From an uncultured Aequorivita sp. (GTDB taxonomy: Bacteria > Bacteroidota > Bacteroidia > Flavobacteriales > Flavobacteriaceae), in NCBI GenBank assembly GCA_937125455.1, contig CAKZLK010000047.1, forward strand, positions 124,001-188,000: a stretch of DNA of 64,000 bases, written 5' to 3'. The notes beneath the pieces were generated by a model. The model searched no databases. It worked only from the letters and a program-made list of their open reading frames with translations, and was not told the DNA's origin. Positions 1 through 8,079 of this stretch are shown here, in pieces; the first letter of the stretch is position 1; each line of letters opens with the position of its first letter. The position numbers and the translations under genes were made by a program.

Positions 1-338
1 CCGAAAAGACCGTTGTTGATGTACTTAAAATTGCTTTCTTCCGAAGAAAAAGAAGAAGCAAATTCATCTAAAAATTTTGGGACATTTGTACTTTCAGTAA
101 TTCTAGTTTCAAGACTTTTTCCATCCGGAAAATGCTGAAATATGGTTTCATTTTCAACTTTTATGGAAGCAATTGGGTTGAAACAGATATAGCTGAAACT
201 ATTGTCGTTGGCGTGATAGTCGCTACTTTCCAGCAAAAGACTATTTGGAAATTTGTCGCGCAAACGCAAATACACGGACACGGGCGTGAGCGTGTCCGCC
301 AATAGTTTTTTTGAATGTGTTTTTAAGTTGTATTTCAT
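1..338 (-). CDS. trpE: Anthranilate synthase component I, N-terminal part (runs off the window)
   Basis: Translating the minus strand from the ATG at 336-338 gives an open frame to the window edge, about 112 residues, with no stop. The N-terminus reads KLLADTLTPVSVYLRLRD followed by LLLESSDYHANDNSFSYIC. This is the usual start of TrpE, where the conserved LLES/D segment contributes to the tryptophan feedback site. The family enzyme converts chorismate and glutamine (with TrpG) to anthranilate, the first committed step of tryptophan synthesis in the cytoplasm. The identification is supported independently by the tryptophan-rich leader peptide and hairpin just upstream. The catalytic C-terminal domain lies outside the window. 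Confidence 0.9.
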   Translation of the reverse strand, partial: MKYNLKTHSKKLLADTLTPVSVYLRLRDKFPNSLLLESSDYHANDNSFSYICFNPIASIKVENETIFQHFPDGKSLETRITESTNVPKFLDEFASSFSSEESNFKYINNGLF

Positions 339-361
339 TTTAAAATTTCAATTTATCCAAT

Positions 362-395
362 AAAAAAAAGGCTTGTCGTGATTGACAAGCCTTTT
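362..395 (-). terminator. Intrinsic terminator (attenuator) in the trpE leader
   Basis: Read on the minus strand there is a perfect 12-bp stem (arms at 395-384 and 377-366, AAAAGGCTTGTC with its complement). It has a 6-nt loop and is followed by a run of eight U (369-362). It lies between the leader peptide and the trpE start, so it would stop transcription before trpE. The 7-nt segment 426-432, at the end of the leader reading frame, is perfectly complementary to 375-381 in the loop and 3' arm, so an alternative fold that disrupts the terminator is available. Confidence 0.85.
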
Positions 396-425
396 CGTAT
401 ATGTTTAATACCATAGGTGTTCAGT

Positions 426-482
426 TCACGACGTTTTTCGTAAAGTAGACCACCACCAAGTATTTGTTCTAAATGTTTTCAT
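426..482 (-). CDS. trpL: Tryptophan operon leader peptide (18 aa)
   Basis: A short frame starts with ATG at 482-480 and ends with TGA at 428-426. It encodes MKTFRTNTWWWSTLRKTS, with three consecutive Trp codons (458-450) in 18 codons. It sits about 90 nt upstream of trpE and directly upstream of a strong intrinsic terminator. This is the classic layout of ribosome-mediated attenuation. When charged tRNA-Trp is scarce, the ribosome stalls on the WWW codons and the leader RNA can adopt an antitermination fold. The Trp density and position are read directly. The regulatory role is inferred from known trp leaders of other bacteria. Confidence 0.85.
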   Translation of the reverse strand: MKTFRTNTWWWSTLRKTS

Positions 483-493
483 TATTTCGAGTT

Positions 494-501
494 CAAAGAT
501 A
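494..501 (-). promoter_or_regulatory. Bacteroidota -7 box for the trp leader transcript
   Basis: TATCTTTG on the minus strand matches the TAnnTTTG consensus exactly. It ends 11 nt before the leader-peptide ATG, so the transcript would have only a very short 5' end before the leader codons. No convincing TTG -33 element was found at the preferred distance. Confidence 0.55.
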
Positions 502-631
502 TATTATTTTTACAATAATAATTTTTTTTAATGAAAATTTTAAGATATTGGAAAGACTTAAATGCTTTTAGTCTTATTAATGATTCGTTAATTTAAGTTG
601 CAAATAGATTGGTTTTCAATATTTTTAACGG

Positions 632-1192
632 ATGAAATTACTTTCCCTTTTTCTTTTTCTTTTGGTGCTTCAAAGCTGTTCAGGTAAAAAATCTGAGGCG
701 AAAATAATTGAAACCACTTCGGAAGTTGCTATGAAAGAAAATAGGCAAAGCGAAAGTGATAACTTCAGTAGAGAAAAAATAGCTTCTCTCAGTTTTGATG
801 AATTGGAACAGCAATATTTTCAAAATAAAACGGATACCACTTATGTTATAAACTTTTGGGCTACGTGGTGCAAGCCTTGTGTTGAAGAGCTTCCTGCTTT
901 TGAAAAAATAGCCTCAGATTATGCTGGTAAAAAAGTAAAAGTATTATTGGTAAGTCTTGATTTTCCTGATAAAATTGAAGGTCAAGTTATTCCGTTTATG
1001 AAAAAAAATAAAATACTATCTGAAGTTGTTTTACTTGATGATGCCGATGCCAATGGTTGGATTCCAAAAGTTTCTCCTGAATGGAGCGGTGCAATTCCCG
1101 CCACGGTTATTTACAAAAAAGACAAACGGAAATTTTACGAACAATCGTTTACTTTTAAAGAGCTTGAAACTGAAATAAAAATATTTCTATAA
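632..1192 (+). CDS. TlpA/ResA-like thioredoxin-fold lipoprotein
   Basis: The 186-residue protein starts with a lipoprotein signal peptide ending LQSC (Cys16 the likely lipidated residue). A thioredoxin-fold domain follows at about residues 52-186. The active site is WATWCKPC (Cys80, Cys83) and the cis-Pro loop is at IPAT (Pro156). TlpA-family proteins are membrane-anchored, periplasm-facing thiol-disulfide reductases, often used in cytochrome c maturation or repair of secreted thiols. The exact client here is unknown. The next thioredoxin-like lipoprotein begins 11 nt downstream, so the two are probably co-transcribed. Confidence 0.85.
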   Translation: MKLLSLFLFLLVLQSCSGKKSEAKIIETTSEVAMKENRQSESDNFSREKIASLSFDELEQQYFQNKTDTTYVINFWATWCKPCVEELPAFEKIASDYAGKKVKVLLVSLDFPDKIEGQVIPFMKKNKILSEVVLLDDADANGWIPKVSPEWSGAIPATVIYKKDKRKFYEQSFTFKELETEIKIFL

Positions 1193-1203
1193 AATTTTAA
1201 ATT

Positions 1204-1893
1204 ATGAATAAGATACTTACCAGCATGTCATTTGCAGCCGTTGCATTAATCGCTCTTAATAGTTGTAAGAACGAACCGACAGATAAAAGCGAGGAGTTTG
1301 CCGTAAACGAAATCGTTCAGCCGGAATTCTCTGAAATTGAATCAGAAACCGAAACGAAAGGATACACTGTCGGCAATGAGGCTACAGATTTTAAACTTAA
1401 GGATGTAAACGGTAAAATGGTTTCGCTTTCCGATTATAAAGTTGCCAAAGGGTTTATTGTAATTTTCACCTGTAATACCTGCCCATTTGCAGTTGCAAGT
1501 GAAGAAAGAATTGTTGCTTTAGACAAGGAATTTAAACCAAAGGGCTATCCAGTAATTGCCATAAATCCAAATAACCCAAAGGTTCAGCCAGATGATACGT
1601 ATGAACTGATGCAGGAAAAAGCAAAAGAAGCTGGGTTCACCTTCCCGTATTTGTACGACGAAAGCCAAAGGATTTATGCGAAATACGGAGCTACAAAAAC
1701 ACCTCACGTATATCTGTTGAAGAAAGAAAATGATAAGAATATCGTAAAATACATTGGCGCCATTGACGATAATGTTCGCAATGCATTGGAAGTAAAGGAC
1801 CGTTTTTTGGCAAATGCCGTAAATGAATTACTTGCTGATAAGGAAGTTTCAGTAAAAGAAACCAAAGCAATTGGCTGTTCTGTTAAGCAGTAA
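1204..1893 (+). CDS. AhpC/TSA-type redoxin lipoprotein
   Basis: The 229-residue protein has a lipoprotein signal ending LNSC (Cys21). A linker leads to a redoxin domain (about residues 54-205) with GYTVGNEATDFKLKDVNG, then the active motif TCNTCPF (Cys90, Cys93). An extra Cys near the C-terminus (Cys225, in AIGCSVK) is typical of this Bacteroidota thioredoxin-like subfamily and could resolve a disulfide. It is likely a periplasm-facing thiol oxidoreductase or peroxidase-like protein. Substrate is not deducible. It follows another thioredoxin-fold lipoprotein by 11 nt and is followed by a strong terminator. Confidence 0.8.
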   Translation: MNKILTSMSFAAVALIALNSCKNEPTDKSEEFAVNEIVQPEFSEIESETETKGYTVGNEATDFKLKDVNGKMVSLSDYKVAKGFIVIFTCNTCPFAVASEERIVALDKEFKPKGYPVIAINPNNPKVQPDDTYELMQEKAKEAGFTFPYLYDESQRIYAKYGATKTPHVYLLKKENDKNIVKYIGAIDDNVRNALEVKDRFLANAVNELLADKEVSVKETKAIGCSVKQ

Positions 1894-1915
1894 AGTAATT
1901 TAGAATGATTTTTTT

Positions 1916-1950
1916 AAAGCCTTGCTGGTTACAGCAGGGCTTTTCTTTTT
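1916..1950 (+). terminator. Rho-independent terminator after the redoxin pair
   Basis: A stem AAAGCCTTGCTG / CAGCAGGGCTTT (one G-U pair) closes a GTTA loop and is followed by TTTTCTTTTT. It lies 23 nt after the stop of the redoxin gene. Confidence 0.85.
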
Positions 1951-1974
1951 AACATAATTTTTAGAAAATTCTTT

Positions 1975-1982
1975 TATATTTG
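1975..1982 (+). promoter_or_regulatory. -7 box upstream of the LRR/T9SS gene
   Basis: TATATTTG matches TAnnTTTG exactly, 20 nt before the ATG at 2003 and downstream of the preceding terminator. This makes the LRR gene its own transcription unit. Confidence 0.6.
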
Positions 1983-2002
1983 AAACCAAACGAAAGACCC
2001 CA

Positions 2003-4699
2003 ATGTCTATGAAACAATTTTACATTTTCCTCCTTTTCATATTTTCTTTTTCAACGATAGATGCGCAGATTATTAATTTTCCGGATCCATTTTTTAAATC
2101 AAAATTGCTGGAATCAAGCCCTTCCAATACAATTGCCAGGCATATTTCAGGAGCATATGTGGCAATTGACTCAAACAATGACGGTGAAATTGAAGTAAGC
2201 GAAGCACAAATGATTGCCGGAATAAATATAACTTCCGGTTATGTAGCAGACTTTGCGGGAATTGAAAATTTTACAAGTCTGAAAGATTTACTGTTATCCT
2301 TTACGGAAATGACCACTTTAGATTTAAGGGCACTTTCCAATCTTGAAATGCTGCGATTGTATAACAATTATACTATGCAGACCTTATTTATTTCAGGTTT
2401 GGCAAATTTGGAGGGACTTGAACTAGTGGATAATGTTAATCTGCTTTCATTGGACTTAACCAATACGGGTTCAAGTAATTTTGAAACACTTAACGTAACA
2501 AATAACGATAATCTTGCTTCTATCATAAATTTAAACGGAATAGCTTCACTAAAGAATGTTGATATTTCTGGAAATACTATTGGTGCCATAAATCTTCAAG
2601 GATTAAATTCTCTGGAAGTACTCAAAATAAGGAATAATAATCTTACAGAAATAGATGTATCAGGTTTAGGTATGCTAACGGAACTATGGGTTGATGGAAA
2701 TACTATTTCAAATTTAGTTGGCTTAAGCGATTTAAATAATCTGCTCGTTCTTATGGTGGGAGGGAATTCTCTTAATGAATTGATTGGATTGTCTGAATTA
2801 ACCAATATTACAAGGCTTTCTATTGATGGCAATCAATTTACAGAATTGGATATTTCTAACTTACAGCTAATAGAGAAACTCGAATTTTATGGTAATAATA
2901 TTACAAGTTATACTGTTGATGGTTTCCAACATTTGGAATATTTGGAGTTTGGAGGAAATAATATGACAGATATTAACTTGGTTAATTTACCAGCATTAAC
3001 CCATTTAAGAGGTTCGGAAAACCAACTTTCTTCCATTGATATATCTGGCGCGCCAAATATTACGAAAATTTGGATGCCGAACAATGCGATAATGGAATTG
3101 GACCTGCGGTCGTTACTTAACTTACACAGTCTTTATATCACGAATAACCAACTGACGTATTTGTATATAAAAAATGGCGACAATATTGAAGACCATATAA
3201 GTCCCTTTAATATGTTTAGAATAGATGATAATCCAAATTTGGAGTTTATTTGTGTAGATGATGATGAATTAGAATTTGTTCAAGATGTAATTGATAATTT
3301 GGGCTATACAAATACAGTGGTAAGTAGTTATTGCAGCTTTATTCCGGGAGGTGAATATTTTACCATCCAAGGAAATTCAAAATATGATTTGGATGCGAAT
3401 GGATGTGATGGCAACGATCTAGAGGCAGGATTGATGATATATGAAATAACAAACGGTTCCGAAAGTGGAAGAGCCATAGGAAACATCACTGGCGATTATT
3501 CCATTTATGTTGGTAACGGAATTCATACAGTAGTACCAATTTTGGAAAATTCAAATTATTTTAACGTTTCTCCAAATGAAATTACAGTTGACTTTCCCGT
3601 GGATCCAAGTCCGTTAGAACAGAATTTTTGTATCACAGCAAATGGAAATCATCCAGATTTGGAGATTGAATTGATTCCTTTAGGGGCGGCTCGTCCAGGT
3701 TTTGATTCTTATTATAGAATTCTTTACCATAATAAGGGCAACCAAATTCAATCAGGTACCGTAGATTTTATTTACAATGATGATTTGATGGATTATGTAA
3801 GTTCAGTTCCGTTTTATGACCATCAAAACACAAATCGGTACAGTTGGGACTTTATAGATTTAAAACCTTTTGAAAGTAGGAGTATTGATATAACTTTTAA
3901 CCTAAATACGCCAAGTGATACCCCGCCCTTAAATATAGATGACATTTTGATTTATGTTGCCACTATATATCCAGTTATAAATGACGAAACCCCTGACGAC
4001 AATAGTTTTCAGTTAAACCAGCAGGTAGTAGGCTCACTAGACCCCAATGACAAAACCTGCCTTCAAGGCGAAAGCGTTGGCCCTGAAACTGCTGGTGAGT
4101 ATGTGCATTATTTGATCCGTTTTGAAAACACAGGAAATTATCCTGCGGAAAATATTGTTGTGAAAGATGTAATTGATACCGATAAATTTGATGTTTCAAC
4201 CTTGCGGGCTTTAAACGGCAGCCACGAGTTTTATTCCCGAATAAAAGATAATGTAGTTGAATTTATATTCGAAAATATCAACCTTCCTTTTGATGACCAG
4301 AACAACGATGGTTATGTGCTTTTCAAAATAAAAACGAAGCCACAACTGCAACTTGGTGATACCTTCAGTAACGAGGCAGCTATCTATTTTGATTACAATT
4401 TTCCTGTAATTACAAATGAATACATTACAACCATTGAAGAACAACTGGGAACACCAGATTTTGAGTTCAATAATGAATTTGTGCTTTATCCCAACCCATC
4501 AAAAAACATTTTGAATATTAAAAAGAAAGGAACTGCAGAAATCACTTCCGTTGAGATATATAACATGCTGGGGCAGGTTGTGCTTGCAATTCCCTCAAAA
4601 ACCAATAGAATTGATGTTTCAGCGTTGCAAGTTGGAAGTTATTTCGCGAAGATCAATACTAATGCAGGGAGTGCTTTCTCTAAGTTTATTAAAGAATAG
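2003..4699 (+). CDS. Leucine-rich-repeat surface protein with type IX secretion sorting domain
   Basis: The 898-residue secreted protein has a Sec signal peptide ending at about residue 21 (IDAQ). An EF-hand-like calcium loop follows (DSNNDGEIEVSE, about residues 53-64). Irregular leucine-rich repeats rich in L.L..N.L..LDLS cover about residues 75-410. A conserved immunoglobulin-like module of the kind often seen before sorting domains begins at LDPNDKTC (about residues 680-810). The C-terminal region of about 75 residues starts YPNPSKNILNI and ends with SKFIKE, the type A T9SS sorting signal. Such proteins cross the outer membrane through the gliding/T9SS machinery and are anchored or released. 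Adhesion or glycan binding is plausible but not shown. A start at the second Met (2009) is equally possible. Confidence 0.85.
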   Translation: MSMKQFYIFLLFIFSFSTIDAQIINFPDPFFKSKLLESSPSNTIARHISGAYVAIDSNNDGEIEVSEAQMIAGINITSGYVADFAGIENFTSLKDLLLSFTEMTTLDLRALSNLEMLRLYNNYTMQTLFISGLANLEGLELVDNVNLLSLDLTNTGSSNFETLNVTNNDNLASIINLNGIASLKNVDISGNTIGAINLQGLNSLEVLKIRNNNLTEIDVSGLGMLTELWVDGNTISNLVGLSDLNNLLVLMVGGNSLNELIGLSELTNITRLSIDGNQFTELDISNLQLIEKLEFYGNNITSYTVDGFQHLEYLEFGGNNMTDINLVNLPALTHLRGSENQLSSIDISGAPNITKIWMPNNAIMELDLRSLLNLHSLYITNNQLTYLYIKNGDNIEDHISPFNMFRIDDNPNLEFICVDDDELEFVQDVIDNLGYTNTVVSSYCSFIPGGEYFTIQGNSKYDLDANGCDGNDLEAGLMIYEITNGSESGRAIGNITGDYSIYVGNGIHTVVPILENSNYFNVSPNEITVDFPVDPSPLEQNFCITANGNHPDLEIELIPLGAARPGFDSYYRILYHNKGNQIQSGTVDFIYNDDLMDYVSSVPFYDHQNTNRYSWDFIDLKPFESRSIDITFNLNTPSDTPPLNIDDILIYVATIYPVINDETPDDNSFQLNQQVVGSLDPNDKTCLQGESVGPETAGEYVHYLIRFENTGNYPAENIVVKDVIDTDKFDVSTLRALNGSHEFYSRIKDNVVEFIFENINLPFDDQNNDGYVLFKIKTKPQLQLGDTFSNEAAIYFDYNFPVITNEYITTIEEQLGTPDFEFNNEFVLYPNPSKNILNIKKKGTAEITSVEIYNMLGQVVLAIPSKTNRIDVSALQVGSYFAKINTNAGSAFSKFIKE

Positions 4700-4775
4700 T
4701 TTTATTTAAAATTAATAAAATCGAAAAAGTGTATTTATTGTTTTCGGTTTTTTATTATAAACCTCATGCATTTAG

Positions 4776-4783
4776 TACTTTTG
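4776..4783 (+). promoter_or_regulatory. -7 box that fixes the rhodanese start
   Basis: TACTTTTG matches TAnnTTTG and lies 14 nt before the ATG at 4798. The upstream in-frame start at 4729 would place this promoter inside the coding region, so 4798 is preferred. Confidence 0.6.
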
Positions 4784-4797
4784 CAAAAAAAATACTT

Positions 4798-5109
4798 ATG
4801 GCAGATTTGACTCAACAACAATGGAGTGAACAACTTGAAAACGATGATAATTCAGTAATAATAGACGTTCGTACTGATGCAGAACTTGAAGCAGGGTATA
4901 TTCCAGGAGCAATACAGATTGATATTTTCAATGGTGCGGAATTTCTTAAACGCGCAAGAGAATTAGATCCCGAAAAGAACTATTATATTTATTGCCGTTC
5001 TGGTGCAAGAAGTGGACAGGCATGTATGTTGCTCAATTCTGTTGGCGTAAAAAATGCCTACAATTTGAAAGGTGGGTTTATGGACTGGGAAGGTAAAAAA
5101 ACAAAATAA
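4798..5109 (+). CDS. Single-domain rhodanese-like sulfurtransferase, cytoplasmic
   Basis: With the start at 4798 (MADLTQQQ) the protein is 103 residues, a complete rhodanese domain. It has the DVRTDAELEAGYIPGA motif and the active-site loop CRSGARS (Cys66). Family members move sulfur from thiosulfate, persulfides or related donors to thiols. No signal peptide is present in this shorter form, so it is expected in the cytoplasm. A longer in-frame start at 4729 exists but overlaps the promoter box. A second, exported rhodanese begins 5 nt downstream, giving a cytoplasm/periplasm pair in one operon. Confidence 0.85.
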   Translation: MADLTQQQWSEQLENDDNSVIIDVRTDAELEAGYIPGAIQIDIFNGAEFLKRARELDPEKNYYIYCRSGARSGQACMLLNSVGVKNAYNLKGGFMDWEGKKTK

Positions 5110-5114
5110 ATATT

Positions 5115-5513
5115 ATGAGAAAAATAGCTTTACTTATTGGACTTACCGTGGTTCTTTTTTTCACGGCTTGTAATGACAATAGCGTTGCACAAGAAATTCA
5201 TGTTTTAACACCACTGGAGTTTCATGATGTAATAGCAAATAAAAATGATGTTCAACTGGTTGATGTTCGCACGCCAGAAGAATTTGAAGAAGGACATCTC
5301 GAAAACGCTGAAAACATAGATGTTTTGGAAACTGATTTTATAACCAAAGCTGAAAAATTAGATTTGGAGAAACCTATCTATATTTATTGCCGAAGCGGAA
5401 AAAGAAGTGCCAAAGCAGCCTTGATTCTAAAAGATGTTGGTTTTAAAGAAATCTACGATATGAAAGGCGGATATCTTCACTGGCAAATTGACGTACTTGA
5501 AGAGAAAAATTAG
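5115..5513 (+). CDS. Rhodanese-like lipoprotein
   Basis: The 132-residue protein has a lipoprotein signal peptide ending FTAC (Cys19) and one rhodanese domain (about residues 30-130). It carries DVRTPEEFEEGHLENA and the catalytic loop CRSGKRS (Cys92). It would act at the periplasmic face of a membrane. It is the exported partner of the cytoplasmic rhodanese 5 nt upstream and has clear sequence similarity to it, so the pair probably arose by duplication. The sulfur donor and acceptor are unknown. It is followed by a long perfect hairpin that ends the operon. Confidence 0.85.
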   Translation: MRKIALLIGLTVVLFFTACNDNSVAQEIHVLTPLEFHDVIANKNDVQLVDVRTPEEFEEGHLENAENIDVLETDFITKAEKLDLEKPIYIYCRSGKRSAKAALILKDVGFKEIYDMKGGYLHWQIDVLEEKN

Positions 5514-5551
5514 CGCATTTTTTTTACTTGCTTAATGCTTTGATTTTTTTA

Positions 5552-5590
5552 AATCATCATACCCAAAAATACTTTTTGGGTATGATGATT
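5552..5590. terminator. Bidirectional terminator hairpin between convergent operons
   Basis: A perfect 18-bp stem (5552-5569 with 5573-5590) has a 3-nt loop and A/T tracts inside the arms. It separates the plus-strand rhodanese pair from the minus-strand DUF3570 operon and can serve both directions. Confidence 0.8.
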
Positions 5591-5612
5591 ATTTCAACGT
5601 TAAAATAATTTT

Positions 5613-6848
5613 TTAGTTGCCTACAAATTTAATGCCTGCTGAAATAAGACTGTAGTGCAAACCGCTATCACGTTTGTAGTAGTCGTATTTTAAGTCTACA
5701 TTTTTTAGTCCAAAACTTGCTACTTTTAGTTTTGCAAAAATATCTGTATAACTAACTCCAAAACCGTATTGGTTTGCTGAAAATTTAGAAAGGTCATAAT
5801 CTGAGGTATAAAATTCGTACGAAGATAACGCTACATTATATGGGTAAAAATAATCGGCAGCAGTCTGATTGTAAAAACGGTAGCTCGGGTATAGTGTGAA
5901 TTTATCGGTGATTTTTATGGGAACTTCAATGCTAGCTGTATGTGAGTTTATTCCCCAGTCATCTGAATAGTAGCGATAATAAGTTCGCACAACAAACATT
6001 TCATTTATAAAATAATTTAACCTTCCCCCAATTGCCGTTTTAAAACGTGTATCGGGCAAGCGTTCAATATCATCAGCCAGTTGAAAATTTTCACGAAAAC
6101 GATCTGGAAGATCACTAAAATAAACCCTTTGGAAAGGAGTAGATAGTAAGCCTTGCTGTTGAACTAAATCTAAGGAAAGCGCTCCCTGAAGTTTTTTTGA
6201 TAGTATTTGTGAAAACCCAAAACCAACCGAATACGAATTTCGATTTGTCTTGTCTAGGCCGTTAAAACTTGAAGACTGACGTAGCTCTATTGGGTATAAT
6301 AATTTCCACGTATCTAAATAAGCATTTGCATGAATACTAAGTTCTGTGTTCTTTTCATTAAAAAGTTTGGTGTAGCTTCCTCCGAAACCAAAGGAAAAAT
6401 AATCGAATTCTGAAGAAACAGAAACCTTGGCGCTCACTATATCGTTTCTGCTATCGCTATTGTGGGTATAGCTAGCGTTTCCTCCAGCCCATACGTCACT
6501 AGATGAAGCTCCTGAAGAAGCTACATAAGGATCTGCTGCTCCGCTACCATCAAAAGGATCAATATTACTTGATGAAGCCGAGGTGTATGCAGAAACGCCC
6601 GCATCAATCGACAAAACGTCATCTGCATTAAGGGGGATCGCGACCACTATTGTTGGGGTAATATCAGTTAGTTTTTCTGAGCCTATACCACCACTTACTG
6701 CAGCATTGTCACCGTCTTGACTGTAATAGCTCGCAAGAAAATCTACTTCGGGGGCTTCAAGTACTCGTTTTTTGTAGGTGGAAGTAGAGTCTTGTGCAAA
6801 TACTGTTGCCGAAAACAGAACAATAAATAAACCAAATATATTCTTCAT
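5613..6848 (-). CDS. DUF3570 outer-membrane beta-barrel protein
   Basis: The 411-residue protein has a Sec signal peptide (cut after about residue 19, VFAQ). It continues with alternating amphipathic strands and a C-terminal aromatic-rich strand, as expected for an outer-membrane barrel. The early segment VDFLASYYSQDGDNAAVSGG and the later SAYTSASSSNIDPFD are characteristic of DUF3570. A Ser-Gly-Ala-Ser tetrapeptide lies at residues 112-115, in a surface-loop-like region. It is last in a tight four-gene operon (thioredoxin, ApbE, DUF4266, DUF3570) with a 10-nt gap to the previous gene. Its function is not established to my knowledge. The association suggests transport or display linked to an extracytoplasmic redox or flavin process. 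Confidence 0.8.
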   Translation of the reverse strand: MKNIFGLFIVLFSATVFAQDSTSTYKKRVLEAPEVDFLASYYSQDGDNAAVSGGIGSEKLTDITPTIVVAIPLNADDVLSIDAGVSAYTSASSSNIDPFDGSGAADPYVASSGASSSDVWAGGNASYTHNSDSRNDIVSAKVSVSSEFDYFSFGFGGSYTKLFNEKNTELSIHANAYLDTWKLLYPIELRQSSSFNGLDKTNRNSYSVGFGFSQILSKKLQGALSLDLVQQQGLLSTPFQRVYFSDLPDRFRENFQLADDIERLPDTRFKTAIGGRLNYFINEMFVVRTYYRYYSDDWGINSHTASIEVPIKITDKFTLYPSYRFYNQTAADYFYPYNVALSSYEFYTSDYDLSKFSANQYGFGVSYTDIFAKLKVASFGLKNVDLKYDYYKRDSGLHYSLISAGIKFVGN

Positions 6849-6858
6849 GATAGTTTAA

Positions 6859-7074
6859 TTAATTACAGCCGCAACCGCCGCCTGTTTTACCTCCGTTTGC
6901 ACCCGAAGCAGCTTCCCGATAAGCTTGTGCATTCGTTTTAAATCTATCAACGGGCTTGTCTCCTAAAACCATATCGGGATCGTTAATATTTACTTTTTCG
7001 TATTCCTTAACCACAGTACAGGAATTGAAAGTTCCCAAGACTATAATCAATAAGATCAATAGTGACTTTTTCAT
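6859..7074 (-). CDS. DUF4266 small lipoprotein with a GGGCGCN tail
   Basis: The 71-residue protein has a lipoprotein signal ending FNSC (Cys19), leaving only about 52 mature residues. The middle matches DUF4266 (DPDMVLGDKPVDRFKTNAQAYREA). The C-terminus is Gly-rich and ends GGGCGCN, with Cys68 and Cys70. That tail looks like a metal- or cofactor-binding or modified terminus rather than a fold. It lies between apbE (14 nt) and the DUF3570 gene (10 nt) in a four-gene operon. The family travels with these partners in other bacteria, but no activity is known to me. Confidence 0.8.
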   Translation of the reverse strand: MKKSLLILLIIVLGTFNSCTVVKEYEKVNINDPDMVLGDKPVDRFKTNAQAYREAASGANGGKTGGGCGCN

Positions 7075-7088
7075 AATATATAATAGTA

Positions 7089-8078
7089 CTAGTTTTTTAA
7101 AGTTTCAATCTTAATATTCTTTGAAGTGAAAATCTCGCCTTTTTCATCAATAACAATGCATTCTATTTTTGGTAATTGATTAATAAAATCAATACCAACG
7201 TCCTTTCCCATTACAAAAATGGAAGTTGCTAAAGCATCGGCTATTTCGGCTTTTGGGGCAAATACTGTTGCACTTATTATTCCGGTAGCAGGATAACCCG
7301 TTCGTGGATCAATTATATGGGTATAACGAATACCATTAAAAGTAACATATTTTTCATAATTACCAGAGGTAACTACGGCATTATCTTTTAACGGTAGTAA
7401 TGCAAATGCTTTATTTTTGTCCATTGGGTTTGTAATGGCTACTTTCCAAAACTCTCCGTCAGGTTGCTTTCCCCAAGTATTCATATCGCCGGAAGCGTTT
7501 ATTATACCTGCGATAACCCCTTTTTGCATCAATAATTTTTTAGCTTTATCAGCTGCATACCCTTTGCCAATACCACCAAAACCTATTTTCATTCCCTCTA
7601 GTTTTAAAAAAACAGTGAGGTTTTCAGGATCGAGGATAATATTTTCATAACCTACTTTTGCAACGGATTGATTAATGGCTTCTTTTGAAGGCATCTCGGT
7701 CATACTGCCATCAAACTTCCAGATTTTATCCATTGAGGCGAAACTAATATCGAAAGCGCCCTCGGTCAATTTCGAGATCTCAATGGCACGACTAATTAAA
7801 TTGAAAAGTTCCTCATCAACTTTTACGGGTTTAATGCCTGCATTTCTATTAATCTCTGAAGTCTGTGAGGCTGGGTCCCAAGAAGAAATGAGCTTTTCAA
7901 TTCGCGTTATTTCGTCAATGGCTAAATCAATATCGTAGTTTGCTTCGTTTGAATCTTTAGCAATGACGGTAATTTCGAAACGGCTACCCATCAATTTAAG
8001 TGTGCGCTTGAAAATTTCCTGCGCAAAAATTGAATTCACACAAAGGATTGCTGTAAGTATGAGGAGCGACTTTTTCAA
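7089..8078 (-). CDS. apbE: FAD:protein FMN transferase
   Basis: The 329-residue exported enzyme has a signal peptide ending at about residue 20 (IFAQ). ApbE hallmarks are all present: GGIGKGYAAD (residues 168-177), NASGD (194-198), SGNYE (238-242) and HIIDPRTGYP (254-263). ApbE attaches FMN from FAD to Ser/Thr of exported proteins in a Mg-dependent reaction. No classical target (FMN-binding domain of NqrC/RnfG type) is visible nearby. Its substrate may therefore be a partner in this operon or encoded elsewhere. The preceding thioredoxin gene stops 1 nt before its start, so translation is probably coupled. Confidence 0.92.
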   Translation of the reverse strand: MKKSLLILTAILCVNSIFAQEIFKRTLKLMGSRFEITVIAKDSNEANYDIDLAIDEITRIEKLISSWDPASQTSEINRNAGIKPVKVDEELFNLISRAIEISKLTEGAFDISFASMDKIWKFDGSMTEMPSKEAINQSVAKVGYENIILDPENLTVFLKLEGMKIGFGGIGKGYAADKAKKLLMQKGVIAGIINASGDMNTWGKQPDGEFWKVAITNPMDKNKAFALLPLKDNAVVTSGNYEKYVTFNGIRYTHIIDPRTGYPATGIISATVFAPKAEIADALATSIFVMGKDVGIDFINQLPKIECIVIDEKGEIFTSKNIKIETLKN

Positions 8079-8079
8079 A

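Noticed and set aside
275..298. 8-bp inverted repeat CGGACACG/CGTGTCCG inside the trpE start
   Set aside because: It lies within conserved codons (ADTLTPVSV) and has no T-run. Coding constraint explains the bases, so no separate regulatory role is claimed.
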